Virus record (IMG/VR): IMGVR_UViG_3300036859_000285
Location: 1-57,561 of that record
Direction: 5' to 3' (one strand)
Origin: a virus
Length of the DNA: 57,561 nt
Both the position numbers and the translations under genes were made by a program. This document shows positions 25,771 through 33,122 of the stretch, in pieces. The first letter of the stretch is position 1, and every line of letters starts with the position of its first letter. The notes beneath the pieces are model-generated. The model worked only from the letters and a program-made list of their open reading frames with translations, made no database searches and was not told the origin of the DNA.

Positions 25771-26777
25771 GCGGCGAAGACGCCAAGAACGACGAGGTGA
25801 GGATCGAGCGGCCCGAGTGGAATCGCGATCTCTGGTCGCAGATGTACTGGGCCGTTTACGACGATCCCGACATGGATCGGAACGGCCATACCGCGTACAT
25901 GGCGTTGATCCGCTGGGTCAACTTCCAGACCCGTAGGACGAAGCCGATCTCACGAGCCGACCTCGCCAAAGGGGCTCGAGTCAGCGTCGACACCCTCGAT
26001 CGAGGGCTGCGCACGTGCGTGAAGCTCGGCTATGTCGAGGTAGTCAAGGACTTCGATCCGGACACCAACCGCTTCGGCGAATCGACCTACCTCGTGTACG
26101 ACGAGCGCGGCGCACGGGAAGCTCGAGCGGCGGCCGCAGTCACGGAAAGTGAGTCAACTACGGACCGTGAAACTACCAAGCCAGACCCTAGCCGCTCACA
26201 GCGGCCAGGTAGGGGTAGCCGCTCACAGCGGCCAGGGCAAACCGGTACAAGTCCGGAATGGGGTAGCCGCTCACAGCGGCTACCCCTAGCCGCTCACAGC
26301 GGCCACCTAGCCGCATATTGCGGCAGTACTACTAGAGAAGAAAACCAAGAAGAAGAGCGAGAGAAAGACCTACCCCTTCTCGCCGTAGGCGAGCGAACGG
26401 TCCGTAACGCGCGCGACGCGCCTACGGCGAAGGATCAAGATCTCGATTCGGTCGGGTTGGCGATCGCGCTTCGCCTGCCCGGGCCGTACGCCGCGGCGCC
26501 GATGTGGGTCCGCCGGATCGTTGGCGTGCGGATCGCGGCCGCGATCGCCGAGGGTCTGTCGCCGTGGGCGATCGAGGTCTACGCCGCTGCGTTCGCCGAT
26601 GATCCGGAGTACGGCGACTTCGAGCACCTCAAGGTGTTCGACGCCACCATGCGCAAGCTGGCCGACGACATTGCCCGCGGCGAGGCCTGCCCGGGATGCG
26701 GCCGCGATCCGTCGCATCCTTGGTGCGATGCAGCGATCACGGACGAAACGGAGTCAGGCGATGTTGCCCAAGCATGA
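25767..26777 (+). CDS. Replisome organiser / replication initiator with origin inside the gene
   Basis: 336 residues from a GTG. Residues 20-110 form a winged helix typical of phage replication initiators (DLWSQMYWAVYDD; ISRADLAKGARVSVDTLDRGLRTCVKLGYVEVV). Residues ~142-186 are encoded by five iterons and have odd composition (SRSQRPGRGSRSQRPG, then LAAHSGHLAAYCGS). An acidic linker (EENQEEEREKD) leads to a helical C-domain with CPGCGRDPSHPWC. The layout, DNA-binding domain before and partner-binding domain after an internal origin, parallels lambda O. Helicase-loader contact is inferred only. Confidence 0.8.
   Translation: MSGEDAKNDEVRIERPEWNRDLWSQMYWAVYDDPDMDRNGHTAYMALIRWVNFQTRRTKPISRADLAKGARVSVDTLDRGLRTCVKLGYVEVVKDFDPDTNRFGESTYLVYDERGAREARAAAAVTESESTTDRETTKPDPSRSQRPGRGSRSQRPGQTGTSPEWGSRSQRLPLAAHSGHLAAYCGSTTREENQEEEREKDLPLLAVGERTVRNARDAPTAKDQDLDSVGLAIALRLPGPYAAAPMWVRRIVGVRIAAAIAEGLSPWAIEVYAAAFADDPEYGDFEHLKVFDATMRKLADDIARGEACPGCGRDPSHPWCDAAITDETESGDVAQA
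26191..26324 (+). repeat. Iteron array (probable replication origin) inside the rep gene
   Basis: GCCGCTCACAGCGGC occurs at 26191, 26218, 26266 and 26289, with a diverged copy GCCGCATATTGCGGC at 26310. Each is itself a dyad (GCCGCT-CAC-AGCGGC). Copy 3 is part of a larger dyad with 12-bp arms and CAC centre at 26260-26286. Copies 1-3 are read in one frame (SRSQRP) and copies 4-5 in another (LAAHSG, LAAYCG), so conservation is at DNA level, not protein level. Confidence 0.8.
26325..26430 (+). other. Purine-rich stretch and 12-bp inverted repeat after the iterons
   Basis: From about 26330 to 26369 the + strand is almost all A and G (GAGAAGAAAACCAAGAAGAA and on), far less GC-rich than the genome; a candidate unwinding element. 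Then TCGCCGTAGGCG (26380-26391) and its exact inverse CGCCTACGGCGA (26419-26430) flank 27 bases. Lambda's origin has the same order of iterons then an A-rich purine strand. Confidence 0.55.
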
Positions 26778-27132
26778 TCTTCGTCCGTGCGCGTGCGGCG
26801 CCGAGATCCGCTGGACCATCACGACGGCCGGCCGCAAGCTCGCCGTCGACGCCAAACCGCACCCGCTCGGGAACGTCGCCTGTCACCGCGACCACATGGG
26901 GACCTGGCGGTCGCGGGTGCCGAACGCCGAGCTGCCGCTCGCGAACTTCGAGAAGTTGTTCATGCCGCACGCGGCGACGTGCACCAGCCCGCCGCCGGCG
27001 AAAAAGCCTCGAGCTCGAGCAGCGCGGGATCTGCGCATGGGTCCGGGCGCGCAAGTCGAGCTCGATCTCGGCCTCGGACTCCCGGAGGGCGTCAGCTCGC
27101 TCGCGGCATACCGCCGGCGGCGATCGCCATGA
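26761..27132 (+). CDS. Small zinc-binding protein of the replication operon, 123 aa
   Basis: ATG 17 bases inside the rep gene end. RPCACGAEIRWTITTAGRKLAVDAKP, then VACHRDHMG and a late HAATC, give a Cys/His set as in small zinc ribbons common in actinophages and integrative elements. The tail is basic. Possibly binds single-stranded DNA or RNA; not shown. Confidence 0.65.
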   Translation: MLPKHDLRPCACGAEIRWTITTAGRKLAVDAKPHPLGNVACHRDHMGTWRSRVPNAELPLANFEKLFMPHAATCTSPPPAKKPRARAARDLRMGPGAQVELDLGLGLPEGVSSLAAYRRRRSP

Positions 27133-27320
27133 CCGATCGGGCGATACACGATGATCCAATTCCCGTCGAGCAGGAGCTCACGCCCAGCGAGCGTGCGCGG
27201 TATCGCGTGCGGCTCGTCGTCTATGCGGCGATGCTCACAGGCGCGACCCGGGCGGAAATACTCGCAGAGGTAAGCCGGGCATTTGCACTGGCAAGCAGGA
27301 AAGTAACTCTCCGTCGCTGA
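27129..27320 (+). CDS. Small hypothetical protein, 63 aa
   Basis: ATGA overlap with its upstream neighbour. MTDRAIHDDPIPVEQELTPS, then a helical part RYRVRLVVYAAMLTGATRAEILAEV. Last gene before the terminator at 27349. Unknown. Confidence 0.6.
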   Translation: MTDRAIHDDPIPVEQELTPSERARYRVRLVVYAAMLTGATRAEILAEVSRAFALASRKVTLRR

Positions 27321-27348
27321 ATTGAAGAGTGGTATCTGTCCGGCCCTG

Positions 27349-27375
27349 CCCCACCGTGTCACGGTGGGGCTTTTG
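27349..27375 (+). terminator. Intrinsic terminator of the replication operon
   Basis: GCCCCACCGTG-T-CACGGTGGGGC, an 11-bp perfect stem (three-base effective loop), followed by TTTT. Confidence 0.85.
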
Positions 27376-27658
27376 TATACCCCCACCCCTCAATACTTTT
27401 CGTCACCCCTATATGATTGATTAACAGTCGGGGGCACGAATGTTCGGCAAGCATATAGGCTCAAACCTATAACGTGTTGCAACAATCGCGCCCCCTTATA
27501 GGTGATTGACGTATGAATGATCGCCGACTTCTGGCCCCTGCTGGGCTGGTGTCATACCCTCGCCACCGACGCCCGCTGCGCAGGCGTCGCTACCCGCAGT
27601 CACGGCCCAGATCCCTCGCACCGGGCCGATCCGCCGAGACCCGCGATCAGGTGCTGAC
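27376..27658. other. AT-rich region before integrase, attP candidate
   Basis: No gene seen in these 283 bases. 27376-27520 is much richer in A/T than the genome. CCTATA and TATAGG alternate at 27409, 27455, 27467 and 27498; TATAGG-CTCAAA-CCTATA is a direct dyad at 27455-27472; GTTGCAAC at 27477-27484 is a perfect palindrome. TGATTGA occurs twice (27414 and 27504). Serine integrases usually have attP beside int as imperfect inverted repeats, so this is the best candidate; promoters for the integrase operon may lie here too. Confidence 0.4.
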
Positions 27659-28213
27659 GTGAATTCACCCCCACACGCCCAACCCTGGGACGGCTCAGGA
27701 GAGGCCGCCAGTGGCCGCCAGGGCCACGACAAGCCCCTCTCTGGCATCCCAGGACCCGAAAACGACCCCCAGAGGCTCACGGAGCCGCACAGCGCCTCGC
27801 CGAAAGCCGGCGGATGCTGGGCCCTGTACTGCCGCTCCAACCGCGGCGGCGACGACGCGATGCAGACCCTCAACGCCCAAGAGGCCACGCTGCGCGCTCT
27901 CGCGGCCGCCCGCGGCGCCACCGTGTGCGGCGCCTGGCTCGAGATCGGCCCAGGCCCAGGCAGCGCCTATCACGCGATGATCCAGCACCTGCGCGGCAAC
28001 GGATGCGCACGCGTCGCCATCTACGACCTCGGCCGGCTCACCCGCGACCCCAACGAGTTTCAGCTCGTGATGGAGTTGCTCGCCGAGCTCGGCATCGGCC
28101 TGACCCTCGCGGACGGCACCGACCTGGATACCGCCGACGACCCCGTACTCAGGCTCAGGCTGTACGGCTTCGCACCGCGAAAGGCTCGCCTCGCCCCGGG
28201 ATCCAACTGGTGA
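27659..28213 (+). CDS. Resolvase-domain-only protein upstream of the integrase
   Basis: 184 residues from a GTG. After about 50 disordered residues it reads CWALYCRSNRGGDDAMQTLN, AQEATLRALAAARGATVCGAW, GCARVAIYDLGRLTRDPNEF, VMELLAELGIGLTLADG: the order of a serine-recombinase catalytic domain, ending where the DNA-binding part would begin. The DRLTR-type arginine motif is kept (R126, R129), but the serine is one place early (YCRS rather than YxRxS). Its TGA overlaps the integrase GTG, so the two are coupled. Perhaps an accessory or inhibitor subunit; a decayed or inactive paralogue is also possible. Confidence 0.7.
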   Translation: MNSPPHAQPWDGSGEAASGRQGHDKPLSGIPGPENDPQRLTEPHSASPKAGGCWALYCRSNRGGDDAMQTLNAQEATLRALAAARGATVCGAWLEIGPGPGSAYHAMIQHLRGNGCARVAIYDLGRLTRDPNEFQLVMELLAELGIGLTLADGTDLDTADDPVLRLRLYGFAPRKARLAPGSNW

Positions 28214-29646
28214 AACAAGGCATTCTCGCGGCCGCCGTGGCGCCCCTGCCATGCGGCATCTACGTCCGCATTTCCAAGGACAGGCTCATGGAAGGCCTCG
28301 GCGTCGCACGGCAGGAAGGCGACTGCCGAGCCCTGGCCGAGAAACGCGGATGGGCCGTCGTCGACGTCTACTGCGACAACGACGTTTCAGCGAGCGGCAA
28401 GAAAAAGCGAGAGCAGTGGGAACGTCTACTTGCCGACCTCCAGAGCGGCCGCATCCGCGCAATCGTCGCCTGGCATGTGGACCGGCTGACCCGCCGCCCT
28501 GTCGAGCTCGAGGGCGTTATCGATATGGCCGACCGGCTCGGCGTGCAGTTGGCGACCGTGAACGGCGAAATCGACCTCGGCACACCCACCGGGCGTGCAA
28601 TGGCCCGCATTCTCGGCGCCTGGGCTCGGCTCGAGGTTGAACAGAAATCGCTGCGGCAGCAAGCGGCGAATAAGCAACGTGCACATAGCGGAGAGGTGTG
28701 GTGTGGGGGCATGCGCTGCTACGGATATACAGAAGACGGCCACGGCATTATTGAGAAAGAGGCGGAGATAATCCGCGAGATGACTAAGCGAGTCATCAAT
28801 GGCGATTCCCTGAGAAGCCTTGTTCTCGAGCTGGTACAGCGCGGCATCACCACCACGACGGGCGGCCCGTGGCAGGCGTTGACGATCCGCCGGCTGCTGC
28901 AAAATCCCCGGCTGACAGGCAAGCGGGTCTACCGCGGCGAGGTCGTTGCTCAAGGCCAGTGGCCGGCCATCCTGGAGGAGGCGACCCAGCAACGCCTGAT
29001 CGCCGTCTTGGCCGATCCGGCTCGTCGCAAGGACCGCTCGCAGCCTGGCGAGGCCAAGGTCCGAAAGTACCTGCTGACAGGGATCCTGGTCTGCGGGATC
29101 TGTGGCAAGCCGCTGCAGGCGCAGCCGAGCAACGCCGGCCGGCGCGGGTACGTCTGCCGCAAGACGCCGCCGTACGGCGGGTGCGGCCGCATCCGCATTG
29201 CCGCCGAGCCCCTCGAGCTGGACGTCGCCGAGCGGGTCCTCGCCCGGTTCGCCTCGCCGTCCATCCGGCAAAAGCTGGCCGCGGCGAGCACGTTCGAGGA
29301 TGACGCCACGCTGACCGAGCAGATAGGCGAGCTCGAGCGCCGCCAGGTCGAAAACGCCGAGGACTACGCGAATGACTTGCTCGATCGCCGCGCTTACCGG
29401 CTCGCCCAGGAGAAGATCTCAACGCGGATCAAGGAGCTCCGCGGCCGGATCATGCACCTGACGAGGCTGGAGCATCTGCCGACTGAGGTCACACCGGTCA
29501 CGTTGGCGCAATGGTGGGCCGACGCGTCTTTGCAGCGTCGCCGCGATCTGATTCAAACGGTCTTCGAGCAGGTCGTGATCGGGCCGACGACGCGTCCTGG
29601 ATTTCAGGGACTCGACGAAGCGAGATTGACCTATATCGCCCGATAA
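28210..29646 (+). CDS. int: Large serine integrase
   Basis: 478 residues from the GTG overlapping the previous stop. Resolvase domain 15-165 with nucleophile in YVRISKD (S22) and HVDRLTRRP; recombinase domain about 185-270 (IIEKEAEIIREMTKRVINGD; GGPWQALTIRRLLQNPRLTG). A zinc ribbon starts at C295 (CGICGK ... YVCRKTPPYGGCG), then a coiled coil about 375-430 (LTEQIGELERRQVENAEDYA) and a C-terminal RLTYIAR. Catalyses attP x attB recombination; no recombination directionality factor is recognised by homology. Confidence 0.95.
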   Translation: MKQGILAAAVAPLPCGIYVRISKDRLMEGLGVARQEGDCRALAEKRGWAVVDVYCDNDVSASGKKKREQWERLLADLQSGRIRAIVAWHVDRLTRRPVELEGVIDMADRLGVQLATVNGEIDLGTPTGRAMARILGAWARLEVEQKSLRQQAANKQRAHSGEVWCGGMRCYGYTEDGHGIIEKEAEIIREMTKRVINGDSLRSLVLELVQRGITTTTGGPWQALTIRRLLQNPRLTGKRVYRGEVVAQGQWPAILEEATQQRLIAVLADPARRKDRSQPGEAKVRKYLLTGILVCGICGKPLQAQPSNAGRRGYVCRKTPPYGGCGRIRIAAEPLELDVAERVLARFASPSIRQKLAAASTFEDDATLTEQIGELERRQVENAEDYANDLLDRRAYRLAQEKISTRIKELRGRIMHLTRLEHLPTEVTPVTLAQWWADASLQRRRDLIQTVFEQVVIGPTTRPGFQGLDEARLTYIAR

Positions 29647-29810
29647 CCAGTATTTTTTTGCGCTACACGAGTAAGGAAACGGTCAAGCGCGTCCCCCTAT
29701 CCCTCATTGTCTGTGGGCCGCCTTGGATGGCACTGTTGGGATGACCCTCGCGTTCCTTGGGGGATCGCGCGTTCTCGCGCCCGTGTGACTTTGGGGCAGG
29801 GAGATCACCA

Positions 29811-29987
29811 GTGGTAGACGTCGACCAACTCGCAAAGGCGATCGCCGGCCGGATCGCCGCCGAACCGGCCGCTGACCTGCCCGAGCTGACCGACGAGCAG
29901 GTTGAACAGGCCGCGCGCGTCTTCGGGCCAGGCTTCCTGAAGCCGTCTCGCGGTACGGCCGCCCGCACTGCGGCCGCCGTGGGTTAG
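29811..29987 (+). CDS. Small hypothetical protein, 58 aa
   Basis: GTG with CAGGGAG upstream. VVDVDQLAKAIAGRIAAEPA, then DLPELTDEQVEQAARVFGPG, basic C-terminus. Helical, acidic middle. The 164 bases between it and int (with a T7 tract at 29653) show no gene. A strong terminator follows it. Confidence 0.55.
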   Translation: MVDVDQLAKAIAGRIAAEPAADLPELTDEQVEQAARVFGPGFLKPSRGTAARTAAAVG

Positions 29988-30005
29988 CCGCTTCAACACG
30001 CCAAC

Positions 30006-30042
30006 AAAGGCCTCTGCGAACAAAAAGTTCGCAGAGGCCTTT
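30006..30042. terminator. Strong bidirectional terminator
   Basis: AAAGGCCTCTGCGAAC-AAAAA-GTTCGCAGAGGCCTTT, a 16-bp perfect stem; the + strand ends in T-rich sequence and the reverse strand likewise. Insulates the integrase unit from the next operon. Confidence 0.9.
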
Positions 30043-30078
30043 TGCGTGTCCTCAAGATCTCAGCCTGTATGGGGTCGG

Positions 30079-30118
30079 TTGCACGTCGCGCGAACATCGG
30101 TGTAGCGTGTCTCTTGCA
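30079..30118 (+). promoter_or_regulatory. Shared-family promoter B
   Basis: TTGCAC, 18 bases, TAGCGT with TG before it, two bases, CTCTTGCA. Directly behind the 30006 terminator and before AGGAGG and the ATG at 30143. Confidence 0.7.
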
Positions 30119-30142
30119 TCCCTGACAGGAGGACACCCGCCC

Positions 30143-30334
30143 ATGGACAAGATCGATCAGACCCCGGCAGACCAATGGCTCGAGGAGTTCGCCAATCGGC
30201 TACTCGTCTCGATCGAGACGATGGACGGCGTCGCCAGCGCCTCGCACATCCAGCTCCCGAGCCTCGATCACCCCGTCATCGGCGTCGAGCTCGATGGGGG
30301 CCACGAACTGTTCATCGACCTGATCGCTTCGTAG
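30143..30334 (+). CDS. Small hypothetical protein, 63 aa
   Basis: ATG with CAGGAGGACA upstream. MDKIDQTPADQWLEEFANRL, VASASHIQLPSLDHPVIGVE, ends LFIDLIAS. Acidic and soluble. First gene of the operon driven by promoter B; its TAG overlaps the next GTG. Unknown function; high expression expected. Confidence 0.65.
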   Translation: MDKIDQTPADQWLEEFANRLLVSIETMDGVASASHIQLPSLDHPVIGVELDGGHELFIDLIAS

Positions 30335-31146
30335 TGGAACTCACCTACTACGTCGCCCCCTGGGATCGCGACGTCGAACCCGACGAGATCGCCGAACCGG
30401 CGGCCGCGGACGTCCACGAAATCCGCCACGGCTACAACCTCGCCGGCCTAGAGCGGCTCACCCGCATCGCAGTCAGCCGCGCCATCACCCGAGGAGGCGA
30501 CTACCAGGGCCGCTACGAAGCAGCCTGGTCGGGCATCGCCGAGGCACTCTGCACGGCCAAACACGCACCGGACCGGGCTGACCTGATCGCCGCCGGATGG
30601 CGTGCGGTCGCAGACTACGCACGCGCCGAAGCCCACCACCACGGCATCGACCCGGAGACATGGGGACCGCTGCGCGGATTCGACCGCTACTGGCATGCCC
30701 GCAACTCTCCGAGCCCCGAGCGGCGGACCGTCGAGACCACGGCACTATGGCAGATCTGGCCCGAACTCTCCGACCGTCAGCGCGAGGCGCTCGCCACGTT
30801 GGCCGCAGTCGACGACTACGAGCAGGCCACCGACTCGTTGGGTATCGCCGCAGGCACGTTCAGGGCCTTGGTATCGCAGGGGCGGCGCCGATTCCTGGGA
30901 CTGTGGCATGAAGGTGAGGAACCTTCCCAGCCTTGGCATGTGGGCCGCCGTATCGGACATCGCCATGACCGCGACCGATTCGGCAAACCGCGGATCACTA
31001 TCGCCCAGCTGGACGACATCCGTGCCCGGTACCACGCGGGCGAGACGCTATCCGCTATCGGTGCCGACTACGGAGTGAAGAAGGCGTGCCTGTCGTCGCT
31101 GCTTAGCGGACGGACCAAACCTGCTCAAGATCGGCAGGCATCATGA
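30334..31146 (+). CDS. Sigma-factor-like / helix-turn-helix protein, 270 aa
   Basis: GTG overlapping the previous stop. The N-half (GLERLTRIAVSRAITRGGDY, WSGIAEALCTAKHAPDRADL) resembles region 2 of ECF-type sigma factors as they appear in actinophages; LSDRQREALATLAAVDDYEQATDSLGIAAGTF looks like region 4. A second HTH lies at the C-terminus (LDDIRARYHAGETLSAIGADYGVKKACLSSLL). May direct transcription of late or transfer genes. The N-terminal part is diverged, so sigma activity is inferred. Confidence 0.65.
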   Translation: MELTYYVAPWDRDVEPDEIAEPAAADVHEIRHGYNLAGLERLTRIAVSRAITRGGDYQGRYEAAWSGIAEALCTAKHAPDRADLIAAGWRAVADYARAEAHHHGIDPETWGPLRGFDRYWHARNSPSPERRTVETTALWQIWPELSDRQREALATLAAVDDYEQATDSLGIAAGTFRALVSQGRRRFLGLWHEGEEPSQPWHVGRRIGHRHDRDRFGKPRITIAQLDDIRARYHAGETLSAIGADYGVKKACLSSLLSGRTKPAQDRQAS

Positions 31147-32219
31147 ACCTAGCCGACAGTTCAACGTTCACCCGTCCGATTATCAAGGCGCTTCGATCAC
31201 ATGCGAACGCGATCGCTCAGTCCATGGCCGGCCCTAAAGGATCACCTGCGGCCATTGAGCGGGCGCTGCCCGCGGCCGGCTGCTGGGTATACCTGTCGGC
31301 CGTCGTCGCCTGGGCCGAGGACCACGGCCTGATTGATCCCTGGCTACGGCCCGGGGCCACCGAGCTGCGCGAGACATGGCTGACCGCCGGCGGCGACATG
31401 CGGTCCTGGCTAGGCGTCGCGTTCACCTCGCTCGCCGTCCATCCGGCAACCCGCTGCCTGGTCGATCCACGCTATGCCCCCTTGCAAGACCGCGACCCTG
31501 GCGAGCCAGAACTACAGGCGCTGGTGGACTGGTGGGGTAAGGCGCCCTCCCTCGCCTACGAGACGGACAGCGGTCCGGCCTCGGTGTCAGGGTGGATTAT
31601 CGGCGACCTGCTGCAATACCTTCGCGATCCACGCCCCGACGGCGGAGGGGGCGGAAACGCTCAAACTCCCTGGTGGGTCGCCGATTTCATCCTCGACCGC
31701 ACCCTCGTCCCCGCTGTCGAAACGTTCCCGCTCGAGACGCTTCGCACCATCGATCCTGCATGCGGAACTGGCCACTTCCTCATCCGCAAGATCGACTATT
31801 TATGGCAGTGGTACACCACGGGGACACTCGCATCCAGGCAGGTCAAGCGTCCGCCGCTTACCGGAGGAAAGGTCCGGGCACCCATGGACGCGATCAAAAT
31901 GATCCTCGCTGGTGTCGATGGCTGCGAGATCGACCCGCTCACAGCGGCCGTTGCTCGACTGCGCATGGTGGTAGCGATAGGTCAGCTACTCCATCGGTCT
32001 GGGCTGATTTCGAGCCCTCGGCTCGATGCCATTCCAGCGTGGGTAACGCCGCGGGTCGCGGTCGGAGACTCCCTACTCGCGGGAAAGGTCAGCCAAACCG
32101 AGTACGAGGCGCTGCATCCTGAACTCGCAGCCATCGAGAACCTCGGGGTTCCCGAGCAGGTCCATCCTCCCGCGCCGACCTTTCAGCAAGATTCTCTGTT
32201 TGACGAGGCCAACGCATGA
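31143..32219 (+). CDS. N6-adenine methyltransferase-like protein lacking the NPPY motif
   Basis: 358 residues, ATGA overlap before and after. Residues about 175-330 (TPWWVADFILDRTL; TIDPACGTGHFLIRKIDYLW with SAM motif I at D204; GVDGCEIDPLTAAVARLRMV; RVAVGDSLL) follow the pattern of N6-adenine MTases of the PglX type. After GDSLL the chain ends without an (N/D)PPY catalytic motif or a target-recognition domain. It may bind SAM but should not methylate adenine alone. Could be a truncated enzyme, a partner subunit, or a decoy for host Pgl/BREX defence. Confidence 0.7.
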   Translation: MNLADSSTFTRPIIKALRSHANAIAQSMAGPKGSPAAIERALPAAGCWVYLSAVVAWAEDHGLIDPWLRPGATELRETWLTAGGDMRSWLGVAFTSLAVHPATRCLVDPRYAPLQDRDPGEPELQALVDWWGKAPSLAYETDSGPASVSGWIIGDLLQYLRDPRPDGGGGGNAQTPWWVADFILDRTLVPAVETFPLETLRTIDPACGTGHFLIRKIDYLWQWYTTGTLASRQVKRPPLTGGKVRAPMDAIKMILAGVDGCEIDPLTAAVARLRMVVAIGQLLHRSGLISSPRLDAIPAWVTPRVAVGDSLLAGKVSQTEYEALHPELAAIENLGVPEQVHPPAPTFQQDSLFDEANA

Positions 32220-32473
32220 CCAGGCCCGATCGCCGCACGCGGTCCGCCTATGAGCTGCAGCGCGACGACTACGTGCACGACACCGCTACCCCGATGCGAG
32301 TCGAGAGCGTCACGCCCGACCAGTTCGGTTCGATCACGGTTGTCGGCATCTGGGCCGCGGGAACAGAAATGACCATCCATCACCCGCGCGACCTGCAGCT
32401 CGACGTGACCCGCCTCGTCGACGCCGACGACCCCATCGCGCGGCAACTCTCCCTGACAGGAGTCACCCCATGA
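32216..32473 (+). CDS. Small hypothetical protein, 85 aa
   Basis: ATGA overlap on both sides. ELQRDDYVHDTATPMRVESV, then beta-rich SITVVGIWAAGTEMTIH. Looks like a small beta-barrel. Operon with the MTase-like gene. Unknown. Confidence 0.6.
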   Translation: MTRPDRRTRSAYELQRDDYVHDTATPMRVESVTPDQFGSITVVGIWAAGTEMTIHHPRDLQLDVTRLVDADDPIARQLSLTGVTP

Positions 32474-32745
32474 GGCTCGCGTTCCTCGCCCTCTCGACGA
32501 CAGGCCCCGACGTCCTACGGCACGAGACCTGGGAAATGTCCCTGATCATCCGCGACTTCCAGCGGCACGACTACGAGCAGCACTGGCAGATCATGCCCGT
32601 GCACCTCGCCAGCGCAGACCCCGACACGCTGCGCGTCAACGGCTACTACGACCGCATCGAAAAGTCCCTGTCGGCCGACGCGTTCGGCTACGACGACGAG
32701 GGCCTGCTCATCGGCCCCGCGCACCCGTCCGTGATCGCGAGCTGA
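32470..32745 (+). CDS. Truncated DnaQ-like exonuclease without catalytic residues, 91 aa
   Basis: MRLAFLALSTTGPDVLRHET, WEMSLIIRDFQRHDYEQHWQ, then HLASADPDTLRVNGYYDR. This follows the start of DEDD 3'-5' exonucleases; compare VFVDTETTSL ... EIGMIRRD ... LSEADPYSLEIGGFHER in the gene at 49991. The DxE of the first motif is replaced (LALSTTG) and the chain stops before the other acidic motifs. Enzymatically dead; role unknown. Confidence 0.6.
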   Translation: MRLAFLALSTTGPDVLRHETWEMSLIIRDFQRHDYEQHWQIMPVHLASADPDTLRVNGYYDRIEKSLSADAFGYDDEGLLIGPAHPSVIAS

Positions 32746-32759
32746 AGGACGAGCTGAAC

Positions 32760-32831
32760 ATGTGCGGTGCGATCGAATGCCGGGCGGACGCGGTCACGCC
32801 GAACGGCCGGTGTGCCGATCATCCCCGGTAG
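32760..32831 (+). CDS. Possible cysteine-rich micropeptide, 23 aa
   Basis: AAGGACGAG precedes ATG; the peptide is MCGAIECRADAVTPNGRCAD plus three more residues, with three Cys and one His. Size and zinc-knuckle pattern fit small phage peptides, but chance cannot be ruled out. Confidence 0.35.
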   Translation: MCGAIECRADAVTPNGRCADHPR

Positions 32832-32865
32832 GGACGTTGCTTTCTAGATCGTGGATACTGGCCCA

Positions 32866-33102
32866 ATGCTGGTGGTGCGCGTCGAAATCTGGCCGCAGGG
32901 TGAGGCTGAGCGGGCCCGTGAGCTCGGCCGTGTCATCATCGCGAACAAGAGCCGCCTGGCGCCGGTCTCCCGGTATGAGGTGACCTGTACGGCTCAGGAT
33001 GGGACGCGTATGGCGGAGGTGCGGCATCACCTGCGTGCGGACGGCTGGCTGGCGTTGGCGGCGCGGGCGCTGGCTGCGTGCGCCGAGTCGGCGCCCATCT
33101 AG
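32866..33102 (+). CDS. Small hypothetical protein, 78 aa
   Basis: Start uncertain: GTG at 32851 or ATG at 32866. MLVVRVEIWPQGEAERAREL, GRVIIANKS, then SRYEVTCTAQDGTRMAEVRH and a helical tail. No Shine-Dalgarno before the ATG; GATACT lies 7 bases upstream, which would suit a leaderless transcript. Such WPxGxxxRxxxLG proteins are frequent in actinobacteria with no assigned role. Confidence 0.6.
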   Translation: MLVVRVEIWPQGEAERARELGRVIIANKSRLAPVSRYEVTCTAQDGTRMAEVRHHLRADGWLALAARALAACAESAPI

Positions 33103-33122
33103 TCGGTGGTCGCCGTGGCTGC

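Noticed and set aside
26191-26324. CRISPR or transposon-end interpretation of the dyad repeats
   Set aside because: Spacing is irregular (27, 48, 23, 21) and short, no cas or transposase gene is near, and the position inside a replication gene fits iterons better.
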